Notes: a model not told the origin generated them from the letters alone. Positions 51,752 to 61,789 are shown, numbered from the stretch's first letter. The stretch is DNA of 64,000 nucleotides from an uncultured Oscillospiraceae bacterium (GCA_900539855.1 UQDO01000001.1:77769-141768), one strand, 5' to 3'. Numbers and translations are program-made.

Positions 51752-54600
51752 TTATTTCGCCACATTGTAGCGGTAGAGTACCTCTGTTTTTTTGTTGTCC
51801 TGCATATTGTAGAAGAACACCTGGTTATTGCTTATTTCAGCTCCGCATTTGTCGAGGTCAACCGATCTTCCGCCGAGATCAATGTTCTGTATGACAGTAA
51901 GGTCTGAGAAGTCCTCATTCATTGTGCAGAGTATCAGTCCGTCGTCGGTCTGATCTATGAAATACCACTTTCCGTTTTTGCCCTTGCAGAGGGTAAAGAA
52001 AGCTTTGGTATTATATACCGGCGCCACATCTACGGTGCTGCCGTCAGCCGCCTTATAAAGCACTATTCTGTGAGAAGGCGTACTGCCGTAATTATCTTTT
52101 GTAACAAATATACCGTCCTCGGTGGGATTCCATCCGCTTGCACCCTCGACGATCACATTTGACGCGGAGTCGGCGCCGAGCCACACAACCTGCTCTGCAG
52201 CACTTCTTAAATATCCGCCCGAAATATAACGGGTAGCGTAGCTGTAGTTTTTCCTGTTCTTAACATGATATTTTGATACATCAAAGCTCTTTCCGTAGCT
52301 TACAAGTCCCGAGCCGTCTTTCTCAATGTAATACGCAGCCGAATCGCTTCCTATAAACCACGACAGGAAATTATCACCGCTTGTCACAACATAAAGACCT
52401 TCACCGTCAGGACGAACAAGGCTCACTTCGTCTGAAAACGTTGAAATATCATTTGATTTATCAAACATGCGGTTATACTTAGTCAGGGTCTTTTTGGTGA
52501 AATCTGTCGTGTAATATATACTGTCCTCATCAAAATACAGAGAGGTTGCAACATTTTCAATAAGCGTTTTATTGTTGCCGTCGCTTTTATTTACGCGGCA
52601 TATATCGTAGCAGCCGTTCTCATTGGTCTTTAAAAGATAGATATACGTCTCGTCAATTCCGCATATGATAAAGAATTCATCGGTATAAAGATCAAACCGC
52701 TGACCGCCGATCTCTTTTATGAGCTTACCTTCCTCATTTTTATAATAGAAAGCGTCATTGTCACTTGCGGTTACATTAGAGTACGACATTGTCGATTTAT
52801 CATACCGCGTCGGATTTTTAGTGCCGAATTCAGCTAATGTAACATCACTCAGAACTCTCGAATAATCAAGATTCAATCCGAAGCTGAGTTTACCCGAAAA
52901 CAGCTCAGCTTTGATCTTTAGATTAACCTTAAGTTCAATCAGCTTGGCATATATTCTTGCATACAGATCTCCCGTGACCTCATCGCTGATTCCGTTTTTA
53001 TCGATGGTGACCGACATTTCCATGCTTCCCTCAGCCTCGGCACCAACCTTAACGGGGCTTATTTCAAACGGGTTCAGGTTAAATATGTAAAGTCCTATAG
53101 AGACACCCAGGCAGGTGTCAACATCTCCCTTGGCTTCAAAAGCCAATTTGAACGAGCAATCTGACTCACCGCTGCTGTCCTTTTGATCCCATACCCATTT
53201 ACCGTTTTTAACAACGTCGTATGACGCATTAAAATCATATGTATATGAAAAGCTTACCGATGAGCCGACAGTAATATTGCCGTTTATATCGATATAGAAT
53301 ACCGCTCCGACCGTTACCGGTACGGCAGTCATTGCGCGTATTGCCTGATTTCCGCCGCCTACATTAGTGACAAGAGAGCCGTTATATCCTATAAAAGCTA
53401 TCGGGAACAGTTTTTCCTTCAATCCGGAGACCTTAAGGAAATTATCTGCCTTGATAAGCTTAGTGTCCTGACCGCTGAATTCAAACTCTGCGTTGGACTC
53501 AAGACCAATTTCAAATATAAATGTACCGTCAACATTTGCCGACAGCTCCCTCAGCCCGTCGCCGCTTAATATATCCCAGTCATAATCAAAGAAAAGTGAC
53601 AGATTTTCCAGTCCCACCTTACCGGTGACATTGAGCGACGGCTCAAGCTCACTGGCTTCGCTTACAGGCGGATTGCACACCTTGCAGGGGCGGAGCTTTT
53701 CCCGTTTAGCCTCAGCAAGTGTTGTTTCAATTTTGCTTGATTTCAAATGCACGCAGGTAGACTCATGATAGCACTTACCGGTGTGGGTCTTGTACACCGT
53801 GATCATCTGATCCTCGACGGTGTTGTATTTTTGTGATTTGGGATTTTCGTCTTCCTCTTTGAGTCCGAAAGCTTCAAACAGATCAAATTCACATTCAAGG
53901 AGCAGACCGTCTTTTACATCAAATGACTCCTTTGACATTGGGGTCGGAGCCGGGGTATAAGTGCCTGAAAGCGGCGTCGGAGTTTCGGTATTGCTGTTGT
54001 CACCGGCGTTAGTGTCGGAATTTCCGAAATGCGAATAAAGGTCATCAACCTTGGTGACGGTAACGCCGTTAATGGTCTTTATTACATTTATATCATCAGA
54101 GGCAAGCGTTTTTTCCATATTGAGGTCAAGCAGATCAAAGACCTCGTCTACCATTGGCGTTTCAAAAATAAACTGCTTGTCCTTCCCATCAGCAGAAACA
54201 CTTGACACTTTGCCGAAATACGGCTCACCGAGCGGAGTTGACTCAGAACCGTCAAGGAAAAACACATCGCCTGAACCGATGTTATCAAGCGCAGTACCTT
54301 CCCCTACTGTCACATACAGTCCGAGATTCGTGGGACTGACGCTTTTTATGCTGCTGTTTACCTTATCGGCATCGGCGCCGGTTATTGAATACACATTACT
54401 GCTCAGCACTGCTTCAACGCTGTTTTTAGCAGTGTTGCTGCGCTTATATTCTGCGACCGCCGCCGCATCGGTACCGGTCATGTCGTTTACAACAGGCGCA
54501 CCCTTTCTTCCGAGAAAGAAATATCCCAAAGTACGGTCACAACTATAACGGCTGCGACAGCTATAGCAATAATGCGTTTTGTTTTGCTGCTTTTACTCAT
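51752..54600 (-). CDS. Large membrane-anchored protein, with an apparent frameshift near the N-terminus
   Basis: Function not recognised. ATG 54600 follows GGGGTGGG and encodes MSKSSKTKRIIAIAVAAV, a basic stretch and membrane helix, but that frame ends soon after. The 925-residue main frame begins with GYFFLGRKGAPVV after a TTT run at 54528-54530; one extra T there would join both parts (VTVLLGYFFLG). So the gene carries a one-base deletion or the assembly does. The outside region holds a metal-binding-like segment (YHESTCVHLKSS, then CKVCNPP), a beta-rich part and a C-terminal propeller-like part (YYTTDFTKKTLTKYN) similar to DUF5050. It is paired with the zinc-ribbon protein downstream. Confidence 0.6.
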
Positions 54601-54642
54601 ATACCCACCCCATTGAAATACACAGTTTCATATAAAAATATA

Positions 54643-55521
54643 TCATACACCCTGAAGGTCAAAAGCCGGGATAAACTGACCTCCGGAGCTTGAAAGCTGC
54701 TGACAGTAAGAATTGCGGATACTGCTTTTTGAAAGCATGGCAAGCGCCTTCCTGTGTTCTGTGACCGAAAGCTTACGGTTGATTTCAGGAAACTTTTCAA
54801 GGTCACCGCAGGGTGTGTATTGGCTCATAAGGCTGAACACTGCATCCGGCGCATTGTTTTCCACCCAATTTATCACATTTCTTGTGTCGCAAAGTCCATG
54901 CGGTAAAATGAGGTGCCTTATTATCAGTCCTCTTTTCATCATACCGTTATCGTAAAATTCTGCTGTCCCTCGCAGTTCTCTGCATTTTAGAATCGCCGCG
55001 GTCGCGACCTGCGGATAGTCAGCAGCGCCGGAATATTTCAGCGCCCGGTCATGTGACATATATTTAAGGTCCATGAGAAAAATATCGACAAATTCAGATG
55101 CTTTTTCTATCGACTCGCCAAGGTCGTATCCGCCCGAATTATAAACAATAGGGATATTCGGTCTGTATATCTTCACAGCCTCACTGATTGCAAACAAAAA
55201 ATGCGTCGGGTTGACAAGGTTGATGTTATGCGCGCCTTTTTTCTCAAGCTCGGAAAATATCTCTGCGAGTCTTAAAGGCGTGATCGTCTTACCAAAGCTT
55301 TTATGTGATATCTTATAATTCTGACAAAACACGCATTTAAGGGAGCATCCGCTGAAAAATATTGCCCCGGAACCGTTAGTACCGCTTATGCACGGCTCCT
55401 CCCACATATGGAGAGCCGCCCTGGCAACGACCGGCTGCAGCGGCATCCTGCAAAAGCCGCCGGTATTGCCCGACTCGCTTCTGTCTGCGTTACATTTTCT
55501 CGGGCATATATTGCATGTCAC
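54643..55521 (-). CDS. PflX-like radical SAM protein (COG1313 type)
   Basis: A 292-residue radical SAM protein resembling PflX, a relative of pyruvate formate-lyase activating enzymes with unknown substrate. The N-terminus has extra cysteines (CNICPRKCNADR, GGFCRMP), the radical SAM motif is GCSLKCVFCQNYKIS, and NLVNPTHFLFAI, VYNSGGYDL and DIFLMDLKYMS follow. The start is a GTG at 55521 after AAGGGGG. No glycyl-radical enzyme is nearby. Confidence 0.85.
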   Translation of the reverse strand: MTCNICPRKCNADRSESGNTGGFCRMPLQPVVARAALHMWEEPCISGTNGSGAIFFSGCSLKCVFCQNYKISHKSFGKTITPLRLAEIFSELEKKGAHNINLVNPTHFLFAISEAVKIYRPNIPIVYNSGGYDLGESIEKASEFVDIFLMDLKYMSHDRALKYSGAADYPQVATAAILKCRELRGTAEFYDNGMMKRGLIIRHLILPHGLCDTRNVINWVENNAPDAVFSLMSQYTPCGDLEKFPEINRKLSVTEHRKALAMLSKSSIRNSYCQQLSSSGGQFIPAFDLQGV

Positions 55522-55633
55522 GGGCTATCCCCCTTTTTGTCTCAATACCATATAAATTATAAATGAAATGCCTGATTATTACAAGTGCTTTATATGCTAT
55601 CCAAATAAATTATATATTTTTTTCAAAAATCAC

Positions 55634-55661
55634 TTGACTTTTCGGTATTTTAGGATATAAT
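55634..55661 (+). promoter_or_regulatory. Promoter of tRNA-Gln
   Basis: TTGACT (55634-55639) and TATAAT (55656-55661), 16 nt apart, 15 nt upstream of the tRNA. Confidence 0.75.
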
Positions 55662-55676
55662 AGTCATTGTCAGTTT

Positions 55677-55750
55677 TGAGGAATGGTGTAACGGTAGCAC
55701 GACAGACTCTGACTCTGTTTGTTGGGGTTCAAATCCCTATTCCTCAGCCA
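55677..55750 (+). tRNA. tRNA-Gln (anticodon CTG)
   Basis: Seven-base acceptor arms TGAGGAA (55677-55683) and TTCCTCA (55740-55746) pair; discriminator G and an encoded CCA end the gene. The anticodon stem is ACAGA/TCTGT with loop CTCTGAC, giving anticodon CTG for CAG codons. The T-loop GGTTCAAATCC is standard. A promoter lies upstream and a terminator downstream. Confidence 0.95.
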
Positions 55751-55790
55751 AAAACCTTCCCGATCCTCGTCCGGGAAGGTTTTACTTTTT
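55751..55790 (+). terminator. Terminator of tRNA-Gln
   Basis: AAAACCTTCCC (55751-55761) pairs with GGGAAGGTTTT (55773-55783), then ACTTTTT. Confidence 0.8.
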
Positions 55791-55796
55791 CACTTT

Positions 55797-55873
55797 TCAC
55801 TCTTCACTTTTCACTAAACCGGTTCGAGAAGCTTTTTGGAAGGAATAAGTAATAGTGAACAGTGAAGAAGTGA
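55797..55873. repeat. Inverted repeat upstream of the four-helix-bundle gene
   Basis: TCACTCTTCACTTTTCACTA (55797-55816) faces an almost complementary stretch at 55853-55873 across a 36-nt spacer. CACTTTTCAC-like units repeat at its left side. A further 8-bp hairpin TTTCGCCT/AGGCGAAA lies at 55881-55898. Confidence 0.6.
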
Positions 55874-55935
55874 TGTGGCTTTTCGCCTTCAGGCGAAAAA
55901 CAATTTTAAGTAAAACGTGTAAGGAGCGAAGCTGT

Positions 55936-56286
55936 ATGGCGGAAAGTGCATTGATGGTGAAGTCAAAGGCTTTTGCGTTGGAAGTCATTCGCTCGTGTCG
56001 GGTGCTGCGCGAGGCAAAATGTGAAGGTGCACTTATCAATCAGTTTTTGCGCTCCGGTACGAGCATCGGGGCAAATGTCCGCGAAGCATTTTATGCACAA
56101 GGAAGGGCGGATTTCATCGCAAAGCTACATATTGCCTTAAAAGAATGTTCTGAGACAGAATATTGGCTTGAACTTCTGATCGAAAGTGGGTATTATAGCG
56201 ATAGAACAATACTTGACAAGTGCATTGAAATAAAAAGAATACTTATTTCATCACTTAATACGGCAAAAGAAAACAATCATGCGTAA
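55936..56286 (+). CDS. Four helix bundle protein (S23/23S rRNA intervening-sequence type)
   Basis: A 116-residue all-helical protein of the four-helix-bundle family often encoded in 23S rRNA intervening sequences or next to small mobile elements. Typical blocks are SKAFALEVIRSCRVLRE, QFLRSGTSIGANVREA, DFIAKLHIALKECSETEYW and the closing helix ECIEIKRIL-type CIEIKRILISSL. AAGGAG precedes ATG 55936; the longer reading from 55855 runs through hairpins and is not supported. It lies behind tRNA-Gln and beside inverted repeats, which suggests it is part of a small insertion. Function unknown. Confidence 0.85.
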   Translation: MAESALMVKSKAFALEVIRSCRVLREAKCEGALINQFLRSGTSIGANVREAFYAQGRADFIAKLHIALKECSETEYWLELLIESGYYSDRTILDKCIEIKRILISSLNTAKENNHA

Positions 56287-56331
56287 CGACGCGAGCCGGA
56301 TATTTATATATCTTTTTCGGCGGCGCGATAC

Positions 56332-56364
56332 AAAACTCCTGTACTTAAAGTGCAGGAGTTTTTT
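56332..56364 (+). terminator. Terminator after the four-helix-bundle gene
   Basis: AAAACTCCTGTAC (56332-56344) pairs with 56350-56362, followed by a T-run. Confidence 0.8.
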
Positions 56365-56435
56365 ATTGTCTGTTTTTTTGACTGTAAAAATGCAAAAAGC
56401 AGCCGATGCATCTTAAAGATACACCGGCTGTGTTT

Positions 56436-57959
56436 TTAGCGTTTATTTTTCTTAAACAGACGTCTGAACTTTTTAATGATACGTTTTAATTCATCAGTCT
56501 TATTGAAGAATACCATACCGAAGAAGAACAGGGCAATGAGCAGCGCAAGTCCCAGAGCAACCGCAAGCAGTATCAGTATGACCTTTAGGGCAGTCTTACC
56601 TAGCGAGGTTTTTTTAGGCATAGGCTTTTCTTCGACCTGACCCTCGGCAACAATGGCAAACTGGGTGCACTCCGATGTTTTGAGCGAAACAGTGCCGTCA
56701 ACAGCCGCAGTCTTATATGATGATACAGCACCTGACGACATAAGCTGATATATGTATATCTGCTTGCCCTCATATTTTGCATCGACCGGGAAGGTTACGG
56801 TAAGATCACCGTCGTGCTTCGGGGTGTCAAGCATTATATTATAAGCGGCAATCACATGCCCGACCGAACCTGCGGCATCGGCAAGTGCTTTATAGCTGCC
56901 GTCTGACTGTGCCAGTTTCACCGCGGAAACCGATGACGATTTATCTATATATCCGGATATCTTTATGCCCAGCACCTGGTCAATGACCTCAACAAGCGTA
57001 TAGTTGGAAACGGTAAGGTGACCCTCAACAAACGTCACCTCATAATTATCACCGAAGGTCAGGGTGCCTCTTGTAATAATATAGCTTCCTGCTTCACTGC
57101 CTGCCGTTCTTGCAAGCGTGCCTACCGCCGAATTGCCTTCAATAAGCTGTTCCGACAGAGTATATGTAAGCTCAGGCTCGTTAGCGCCCTCGGTAATAAC
57201 AATATCATTTGCGGTGACAGTAATTGGTCTTGCCGTTATTTTTCCGGTTATCTCAAAACTTTCGGTAGCAAGCTTGTACTTTGCGGCATCGTTTCCGGTA
57301 AGCGAAAGTCCCGTCACCTTGACCCTTTTTGCCGATTTTACATCCGGGCTGTTGAAAACGGCTGATTTATACGCCAGTTTTACATCGTCTCCGCTTACAA
57401 CGCCTATGAGCTTGTAGCAGTCAGCCGGTATCGATACGGAAGTTTTACCGTCATAGACCTTGGAGACGGTTTTATTGTCCGCAAGCTCAATTTTTACCTG
57501 CTGGACTTTTGTGCCCTTTACGGTCACGACCGGCGGGTTTTCTATATTTGCAAGATCAAATGTTTCTTCCCTGTCCGGATAGCTGACCCTTATCTCGTCC
57601 TGTCCGGGATATACAGTAACGACGCTTCCGTCAGAAGCGATAGAGCTGTCACTGCATCCGGAAATATAAAAATCGAATTTATACAATCCTATGTCTCCTG
57701 CAGCAAACGCATATTCCTTATCTGCTGCGGAGGCGGTATCAATGGTAAGCTTATCGGTACTCACCGGCTCGGCATCGTCGTCTGCCTCATCAATGGCATA
57801 TTTTTTAACGGTTATTTCAAACTTTTTGTCGCTCGGCATAGAACCGTCAACGGAGCAGGACAATCTTATTGCCGGCTTGATTGCCTCAGCACTAACCGAA
57901 AAAAGCGGCAGCACAATAATTACAAACGCGGTCAAAAGACTTAATATTTTCTTATTCAT
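56436..57959 (-). CDS. Surface protein with YDG and MBG-like domains and C-terminal membrane anchor
   Basis: A 507-residue predicted surface protein. It has a signal peptide (ILSLLTAFVIIVLPLFSVSAEA), an N-terminal beta-rich domain, then a YDG-type domain (VSKVYDGKTSV, LSLTGNDAAKYKL) and an MBG-like domain (RPITVTANDIVITEGANEP, GSYIITRGTLTFGDNYEV). A membrane helix near residue 470 (VILILLAVALGLALLIALFF) and a basic tail anchor it. MBG/YDG domains are common in adhesin-like proteins of Firmicutes. ATG 57959 is preferred over the in-frame codon 12 nt upstream because of RBS spacing. It stands alone. Confidence 0.75.
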   Translation of the reverse strand: MNKKILSLLTAFVIIVLPLFSVSAEAIKPAIRLSCSVDGSMPSDKKFEITVKKYAIDEADDDAEPVSTDKLTIDTASAADKEYAFAAGDIGLYKFDFYISGCSDSSIASDGSVVTVYPGQDEIRVSYPDREETFDLANIENPPVVTVKGTKVQQVKIELADNKTVSKVYDGKTSVSIPADCYKLIGVVSGDDVKLAYKSAVFNSPDVKSAKRVKVTGLSLTGNDAAKYKLATESFEITGKITARPITVTANDIVITEGANEPELTYTLSEQLIEGNSAVGTLARTAGSEAGSYIITRGTLTFGDNYEVTFVEGHLTVSNYTLVEVIDQVLGIKISGYIDKSSSVSAVKLAQSDGSYKALADAAGSVGHVIAAYNIMLDTPKHDGDLTVTFPVDAKYEGKQIYIYQLMSSGAVSSYKTAAVDGTVSLKTSECTQFAIVAEGQVEEKPMPKKTSLGKTALKVILILLAVALGLALLIALFFFGMVFFNKTDELKRIIKKFRRLFKKNKR

Positions 57960-58090
57960 CCCAACATTCACCTCATTTTCGGGTCGTCTAATACATTTTA
58001 CAACATTTATGCCGAAACATCAAGCATTTTTAACAGGTTATATATACTGTAACATTTTTGAAACTATTATAAGCATCAGCAAAAACGCAG

Positions 58091-58119
58091 TTGAAAAAAC
58101 ACGGCAGCCGCGATATAAT
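58091..58119 (+). promoter_or_regulatory. Promoter of the DUF6472-like gene
   Basis: TTGAAA (58091-58096) and TATAAT (58114-58119), exactly 17 nt apart. The TTG at 58091 is therefore not the start codon. Confidence 0.65.
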
Positions 58120-58138
58120 CAGTGTGGTGGTGATATTT

Positions 58139-58318
58139 ATGGCGCAGTCAAACTGTGATATGTGCAGTTATTATGTTTATGACGAGGACGACGACTGCTA
58201 TGTCTGTCTTGTTGATATGGATGAGGATGATTACATGAGATATATAGTATCGTCAGAACGCGAATGTCCTTTTTTTAAATTAGACGACGAATATGCTATA
58301 GTAAGAAAACAGAATTAA
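58139..58318 (+). CDS. DUF6472-like small cysteine protein
   Basis: A 59-residue acidic protein resembling DUF6472. It begins MAQSNCDMCSYYVYDEDDD, has CYVCLVDMDEDDYMRYI in the middle and ends CPFFKLDDEYAIVRKQN. The five cysteines (CxxC, CxxC and one more) suggest a bound metal. Function unknown. GGTGGTG precedes ATG 58139, and a promoter is at 58091-58119. Confidence 0.75.
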   Translation: MAQSNCDMCSYYVYDEDDDCYVCLVDMDEDDYMRYIVSSERECPFFKLDDEYAIVRKQN

Positions 58319-58378
58319 TGCGTATATAATTTCAGTTTATCTGTATAAAGTACGGTGGTACATATGCCGCTGTAAAAT

Positions 58379-58418
58379 AATCTGCCGGAAGTATATCATA
58401 ATATACTTCCGGCAGATT
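58379..58418. terminator. Bidirectional terminator
   Basis: A perfect 18-bp stem (58379-58396 with 58401-58418) with a CATA loop separates the DUF6472-like gene from the converging GH20-like gene. Confidence 0.8.
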
Positions 58419-58431
58419 TAAAATTATCTGT

Positions 58432-60030
58432 TTACAGTACAGCCGGCGTCCACCTGCTCCAACAATTTACAAGGCCTGTGTCACCCAAATCGATCAGCTG
58501 CTCGTCAAGCTCCTCTATACATTCAATCCTGCCGCAGATATAATCCGAAAGCCTTGACCTGCATGATATAAGGCGCTGCTTTAATCCGCCTATCCTAACA
58601 TCCTGCACCTCGAAACCGTTGCCTTTCTTTTCTTTATACCATTGTTTTTTGAACGCCTCATAAAAAGCATCAAGAGAAATTATGCATTCATCATATACAC
58701 TTAAAAGCTTTTTAAGCGCTGATTTATTTTTCTGATCATATGCCGTCCTTGTTTTTCTGCCCAAAGCATATTTAAAAGACAAAAAGCTGCAAAGTGCTGC
58801 GGCAGTTTCAAACAGATAGCCAAAATCCGGTTCGTCTTTCAATTTACTCAAGTCATCGGCATACAATCTGTAAATACTCTCTTCCCTGCTGCCGTCGCCC
58901 TCAAAGGAATGGTCGTAGATGCCGAGAAACGGATCACTGTAAAACATCAGCTTGTCGGGATTATATACCGCAACATGCGAACGCTCACGCAGCTTTGACG
59001 GCAAATCAAGCTTCATATAATTGTCAAACTCAATGCCGAATAATTTTAAAAAGCCCGATTTGATTTTTTCCTCGTCATCAATGCCATTAAGCACACTGAC
59101 AGCATAATAAAGCGTTGGCATAACCGAATAGTATGAAGCCTCGGCTCCATTGTCACCCCAGCATGTCATGAATATATTATCAACATTGTTATCCCTGCAG
59201 CTTTGCATTGCGAGCCTGGTGCGTTTGATAGATATCTCATTGTCCGGCGAAAAGCCCTTCCACATCCATGCTCCGCCGGCAAACCATACAGGCTTGTCAA
59301 AATTCTTATGAGCCGCTATCATTACATCGTATCTGCCCTTTTCAGGCGAGTAATAGTCCCAATACACTAAACTGACATTTTCGGGAACAAGAGCGGCGAT
59401 ATCATCAGTCACTATATCGGAACGGCTGCAATAGTAGTCACCGCCGTTGGCAAGGCGGAAAAACATGTCGCTCCACATGATCGGTTTAAAACCGTATCTT
59501 TCGGCAATTTCAGATACCCTCTTCAAATGACGGCTGAGCAGTGAAAACCTGTCAACAGGTCCGTGCTCCTTAAAATACTTTCCAAGCCCGACATTGTGCG
59601 CCTCATCCATACCTATATGAACAATATCGGTCTTAAAACACCGTCTGATGCTTTTGAACATTTTCTCGATAAGCTCGTATGTCCTGTCGCAGTCAGCGAG
59701 CAGAATATCTTCTGTGTCGTTGATGCTTTTATAGCAGGACCAACGAAATATCTGGTTGAGATGTGCAAGAGTCTGGATGCACGGTATGACTTCAATGCCA
59801 ACTTGCTCACCATAATCCGCTATATCCTTCAGCTCATTTTCAGAATATCTGCCGCGGAGATATCCGAAAAACGGTTCGTCTTCGACCTCATATGTATCCT
59901 CGGTATAAAGCATGAGCATGTTATAGCCCATTTTACTCAGTATATCCATGTAATTCTTTACAGAGGAAGGCTTCATTACAGCATTTCTCGAGCAGTCAAG
60001 CATAACACCAATTCGCTTTTTGCTTTCCAT
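58432..60030 (-). CDS. GH20-like glycoside hydrolase (beta-N-acetylhexosaminidase type)
   Basis: A 532-residue protein with a GH20-like TIM barrel. The catalytic region reads IVHIGMDEAHNVG, matching the H-x-G-x-DE pattern whose Asp-Glu pair is catalytic in GH20. YNMLMLYTEDTYEV, IEVIPCIQTLAHL and MTCWGDNGAEASYYS are further barrel blocks. No signal peptide is seen, so it acts inside the cell, probably on imported N-acetylhexosamine-containing oligosaccharides. ATG 60030 follows GAGGTG with 6 nt; it starts 16 nt after the DUF4091-like gene. Substrate not fixed. Confidence 0.82.
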   Translation of the reverse strand: MESKKRIGVMLDCSRNAVMKPSSVKNYMDILSKMGYNMLMLYTEDTYEVEDEPFFGYLRGRYSENELKDIADYGEQVGIEVIPCIQTLAHLNQIFRWSCYKSINDTEDILLADCDRTYELIEKMFKSIRRCFKTDIVHIGMDEAHNVGLGKYFKEHGPVDRFSLLSRHLKRVSEIAERYGFKPIMWSDMFFRLANGGDYYCSRSDIVTDDIAALVPENVSLVYWDYYSPEKGRYDVMIAAHKNFDKPVWFAGGAWMWKGFSPDNEISIKRTRLAMQSCRDNNVDNIFMTCWGDNGAEASYYSVMPTLYYAVSVLNGIDDEEKIKSGFLKLFGIEFDNYMKLDLPSKLRERSHVAVYNPDKLMFYSDPFLGIYDHSFEGDGSREESIYRLYADDLSKLKDEPDFGYLFETAAALCSFLSFKYALGRKTRTAYDQKNKSALKKLLSVYDECIISLDAFYEAFKKQWYKEKKGNGFEVQDVRIGGLKQRLISCRSRLSDYICGRIECIEELDEQLIDLGDTGLVNCWSRWTPAVL

Positions 60031-60046
60031 TACATTCACCTCAATA

Positions 60047-61729
60047 TTATATATGTTTTTTTATTTCCTTTACAATATTTGTGTGAAGCGCCAGAAGCTG
60101 AGCATCGGTCACTTTGCAGTTAAAGCTTATGTCCGGTATATGCTTTTTTATTATATCGATTACGGTTTGCCTGCCGGCAAGTGACTCCAAAAGCTCAAAT
60201 TCTCTTATATCCTGCATGGCGTCGCGGAAGGTGATAAGCCGCTGCGACGGCTCTGCACCTTCGCCGTTCGGATAAACTAAATATGAAGTACCGCACGGGA
60301 AATCACCACCCATGTCGCCGGAAATACGCGGATCTATTATTCTTCTCGAAAGTCTGTTGTGATGAGCATTAAAGCCCCAGTGCAGAAAACCGTCTATACC
60401 GTAATAATACATCTGCACGCCAAGTATACGTCCCCTCGCCTGCGGCATCCCGGCGAGACGGTTGGTGAGGTGGTTTTTACTCTGCCAGCCGGTGTAATAA
60501 GCCCACAGCTTATCGGCACGTCCTATGAACTTCTCAATATGATCGGTTGCGACAATAGGCGTATCGACAAGCCCTTGCTCGTAAAACGCATAATCCGACA
60601 GCGCGTCACCGCTCGGCATATCCCCTATTTCACCGTGCAAAAATTTAGCGGCGTTCTCGTATGTTTTGATCCATTTCACTGACGGCTCATCTGAAACATG
60701 AAAGAAAAACTTATCTTTTACACCTTTTTCTTTGAGATATGCTTTGAGCGACTTTAAGTATTCATGCAAAAATATGTGATATTCTTCCGACATTGAATCT
60801 GTATGCCAGCCGAATTTCCGTTTAATTCTGCCGTTTTCGCGCACCATTATTTTAGGAGCATTAGCTGCACCCCATTGTGTGAACAGATGGCAGTGCTCGA
60901 AATACTCAATACCTGCATCGATTGCTGTATTTATGAACCTGTCAAGCATAGTGAAATCAAAGCTGTATTTGTTGTTATTCAATTCAACACCAACAAGCTG
61001 TACCGTCATGCGTTCCTCGTTTACCGGAGTGTCAAGCGCAGGAGTAAATGCAGGTGTCAGTACCATGTTCTGACCATTTGTCGCTGCAAGGTGCAGGTAA
61101 TTACCGACCACTTTAAAATACCTTTCAGTCCACGGTTTTGTACCTGACAGCACAGATATGCAGTCATAATGCACCCAGTTTGTAGTAATGCGTCTTTGCC
61201 GCGGTAAGCTTACGTCCAACACCGTAATTTTTGTTTCAAACGCGCATATAAGCGTGTCCTGCGTCCTGACGCCGCGCCAGTCAAGGCCGTATTTATAAAG
61301 CTCTATTTTTATCGGATATTCGCCGGCAGGAATGTCACAAAGCTCAGGATTTACGTTTACGAACAGTCCGCTCCAATACCCTACGGATGCAGTAAATCTG
61401 CCTTTTTCCACCCTATGCAGACGATCAGGGTAAAATCCCAGTCCCTTTTGCTCCACCCACTCGTCGCAGACGGGATTGACCGTTTTGGCAGGAATGTTTT
61501 CAATTGTGCTTACCGTAACGTACTTTTCAAGAGGTGAATCAACCTTTATAAGCACCTCAACAGTTGCAGCCTCACCGCCCAAAGCCGATACAGCCTCCGG
61601 ACAAAGTGCCGCAACAAAGGAAACCGCCTCATTTTTGAAGATTTCGGCACCTTCGAAACGTGCACCGACAGGTTCACGATCGGAATATACATTACTTAGC
61701 GCACTTAACAGTTTTGTATGATATATCAT
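60047..61729 (-). CDS. DUF4091-like glycoside hydrolase-type protein
   Basis: A 560-residue protein with an N-terminal beta-sandwich (about 1-180) and a TIM-barrel-like part that ends in a DUF4091-like region (WAYYTGWQSKNHLTNRLAG, GFLHWGFNAHHNRLS, LVYPNGEGAEPSQRLITFRD). FFFHVSDEPSVKWI has the acidic pair expected for a hydrolase. No signal peptide is present. It is upstream of the GH20-like gene and under a promoter overlaid by a palindrome at 61790-61812. The pair probably degrades host or dietary glycans. Confidence 0.8.
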   Translation of the reverse strand: MIYHTKLLSALSNVYSDREPVGARFEGAEIFKNEAVSFVAALCPEAVSALGGEAATVEVLIKVDSPLEKYVTVSTIENIPAKTVNPVCDEWVEQKGLGFYPDRLHRVEKGRFTASVGYWSGLFVNVNPELCDIPAGEYPIKIELYKYGLDWRGVRTQDTLICAFETKITVLDVSLPRQRRITTNWVHYDCISVLSGTKPWTERYFKVVGNYLHLAATNGQNMVLTPAFTPALDTPVNEERMTVQLVGVELNNNKYSFDFTMLDRFINTAIDAGIEYFEHCHLFTQWGAANAPKIMVRENGRIKRKFGWHTDSMSEEYHIFLHEYLKSLKAYLKEKGVKDKFFFHVSDEPSVKWIKTYENAAKFLHGEIGDMPSGDALSDYAFYEQGLVDTPIVATDHIEKFIGRADKLWAYYTGWQSKNHLTNRLAGMPQARGRILGVQMYYYGIDGFLHWGFNAHHNRLSRRIIDPRISGDMGGDFPCGTSYLVYPNGEGAEPSQRLITFRDAMQDIREFELLESLAGRQTVIDIIKKHIPDISFNCKVTDAQLLALHTNIVKEIKKHI

Positions 61730-61789
61730 ACCGCTGCCCTCCGTTAAAGTATTATTTTTACATGATAGGTCACAACTAAAAAGACCGGT

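Noticed and set aside
54528..54534. Programmed -1 frameshifting
   Set aside because: The shift direction fits, but CTTTGGG is not a standard slippery heptamer and no downstream stem was seen; a one-base deletion is simpler.
55784..55873. A short CRISPR-like array of CACTTTTCAC units
   Set aside because: The units are not evenly spaced, there are no unique spacers, and the sequence pairs as one large inverted repeat.
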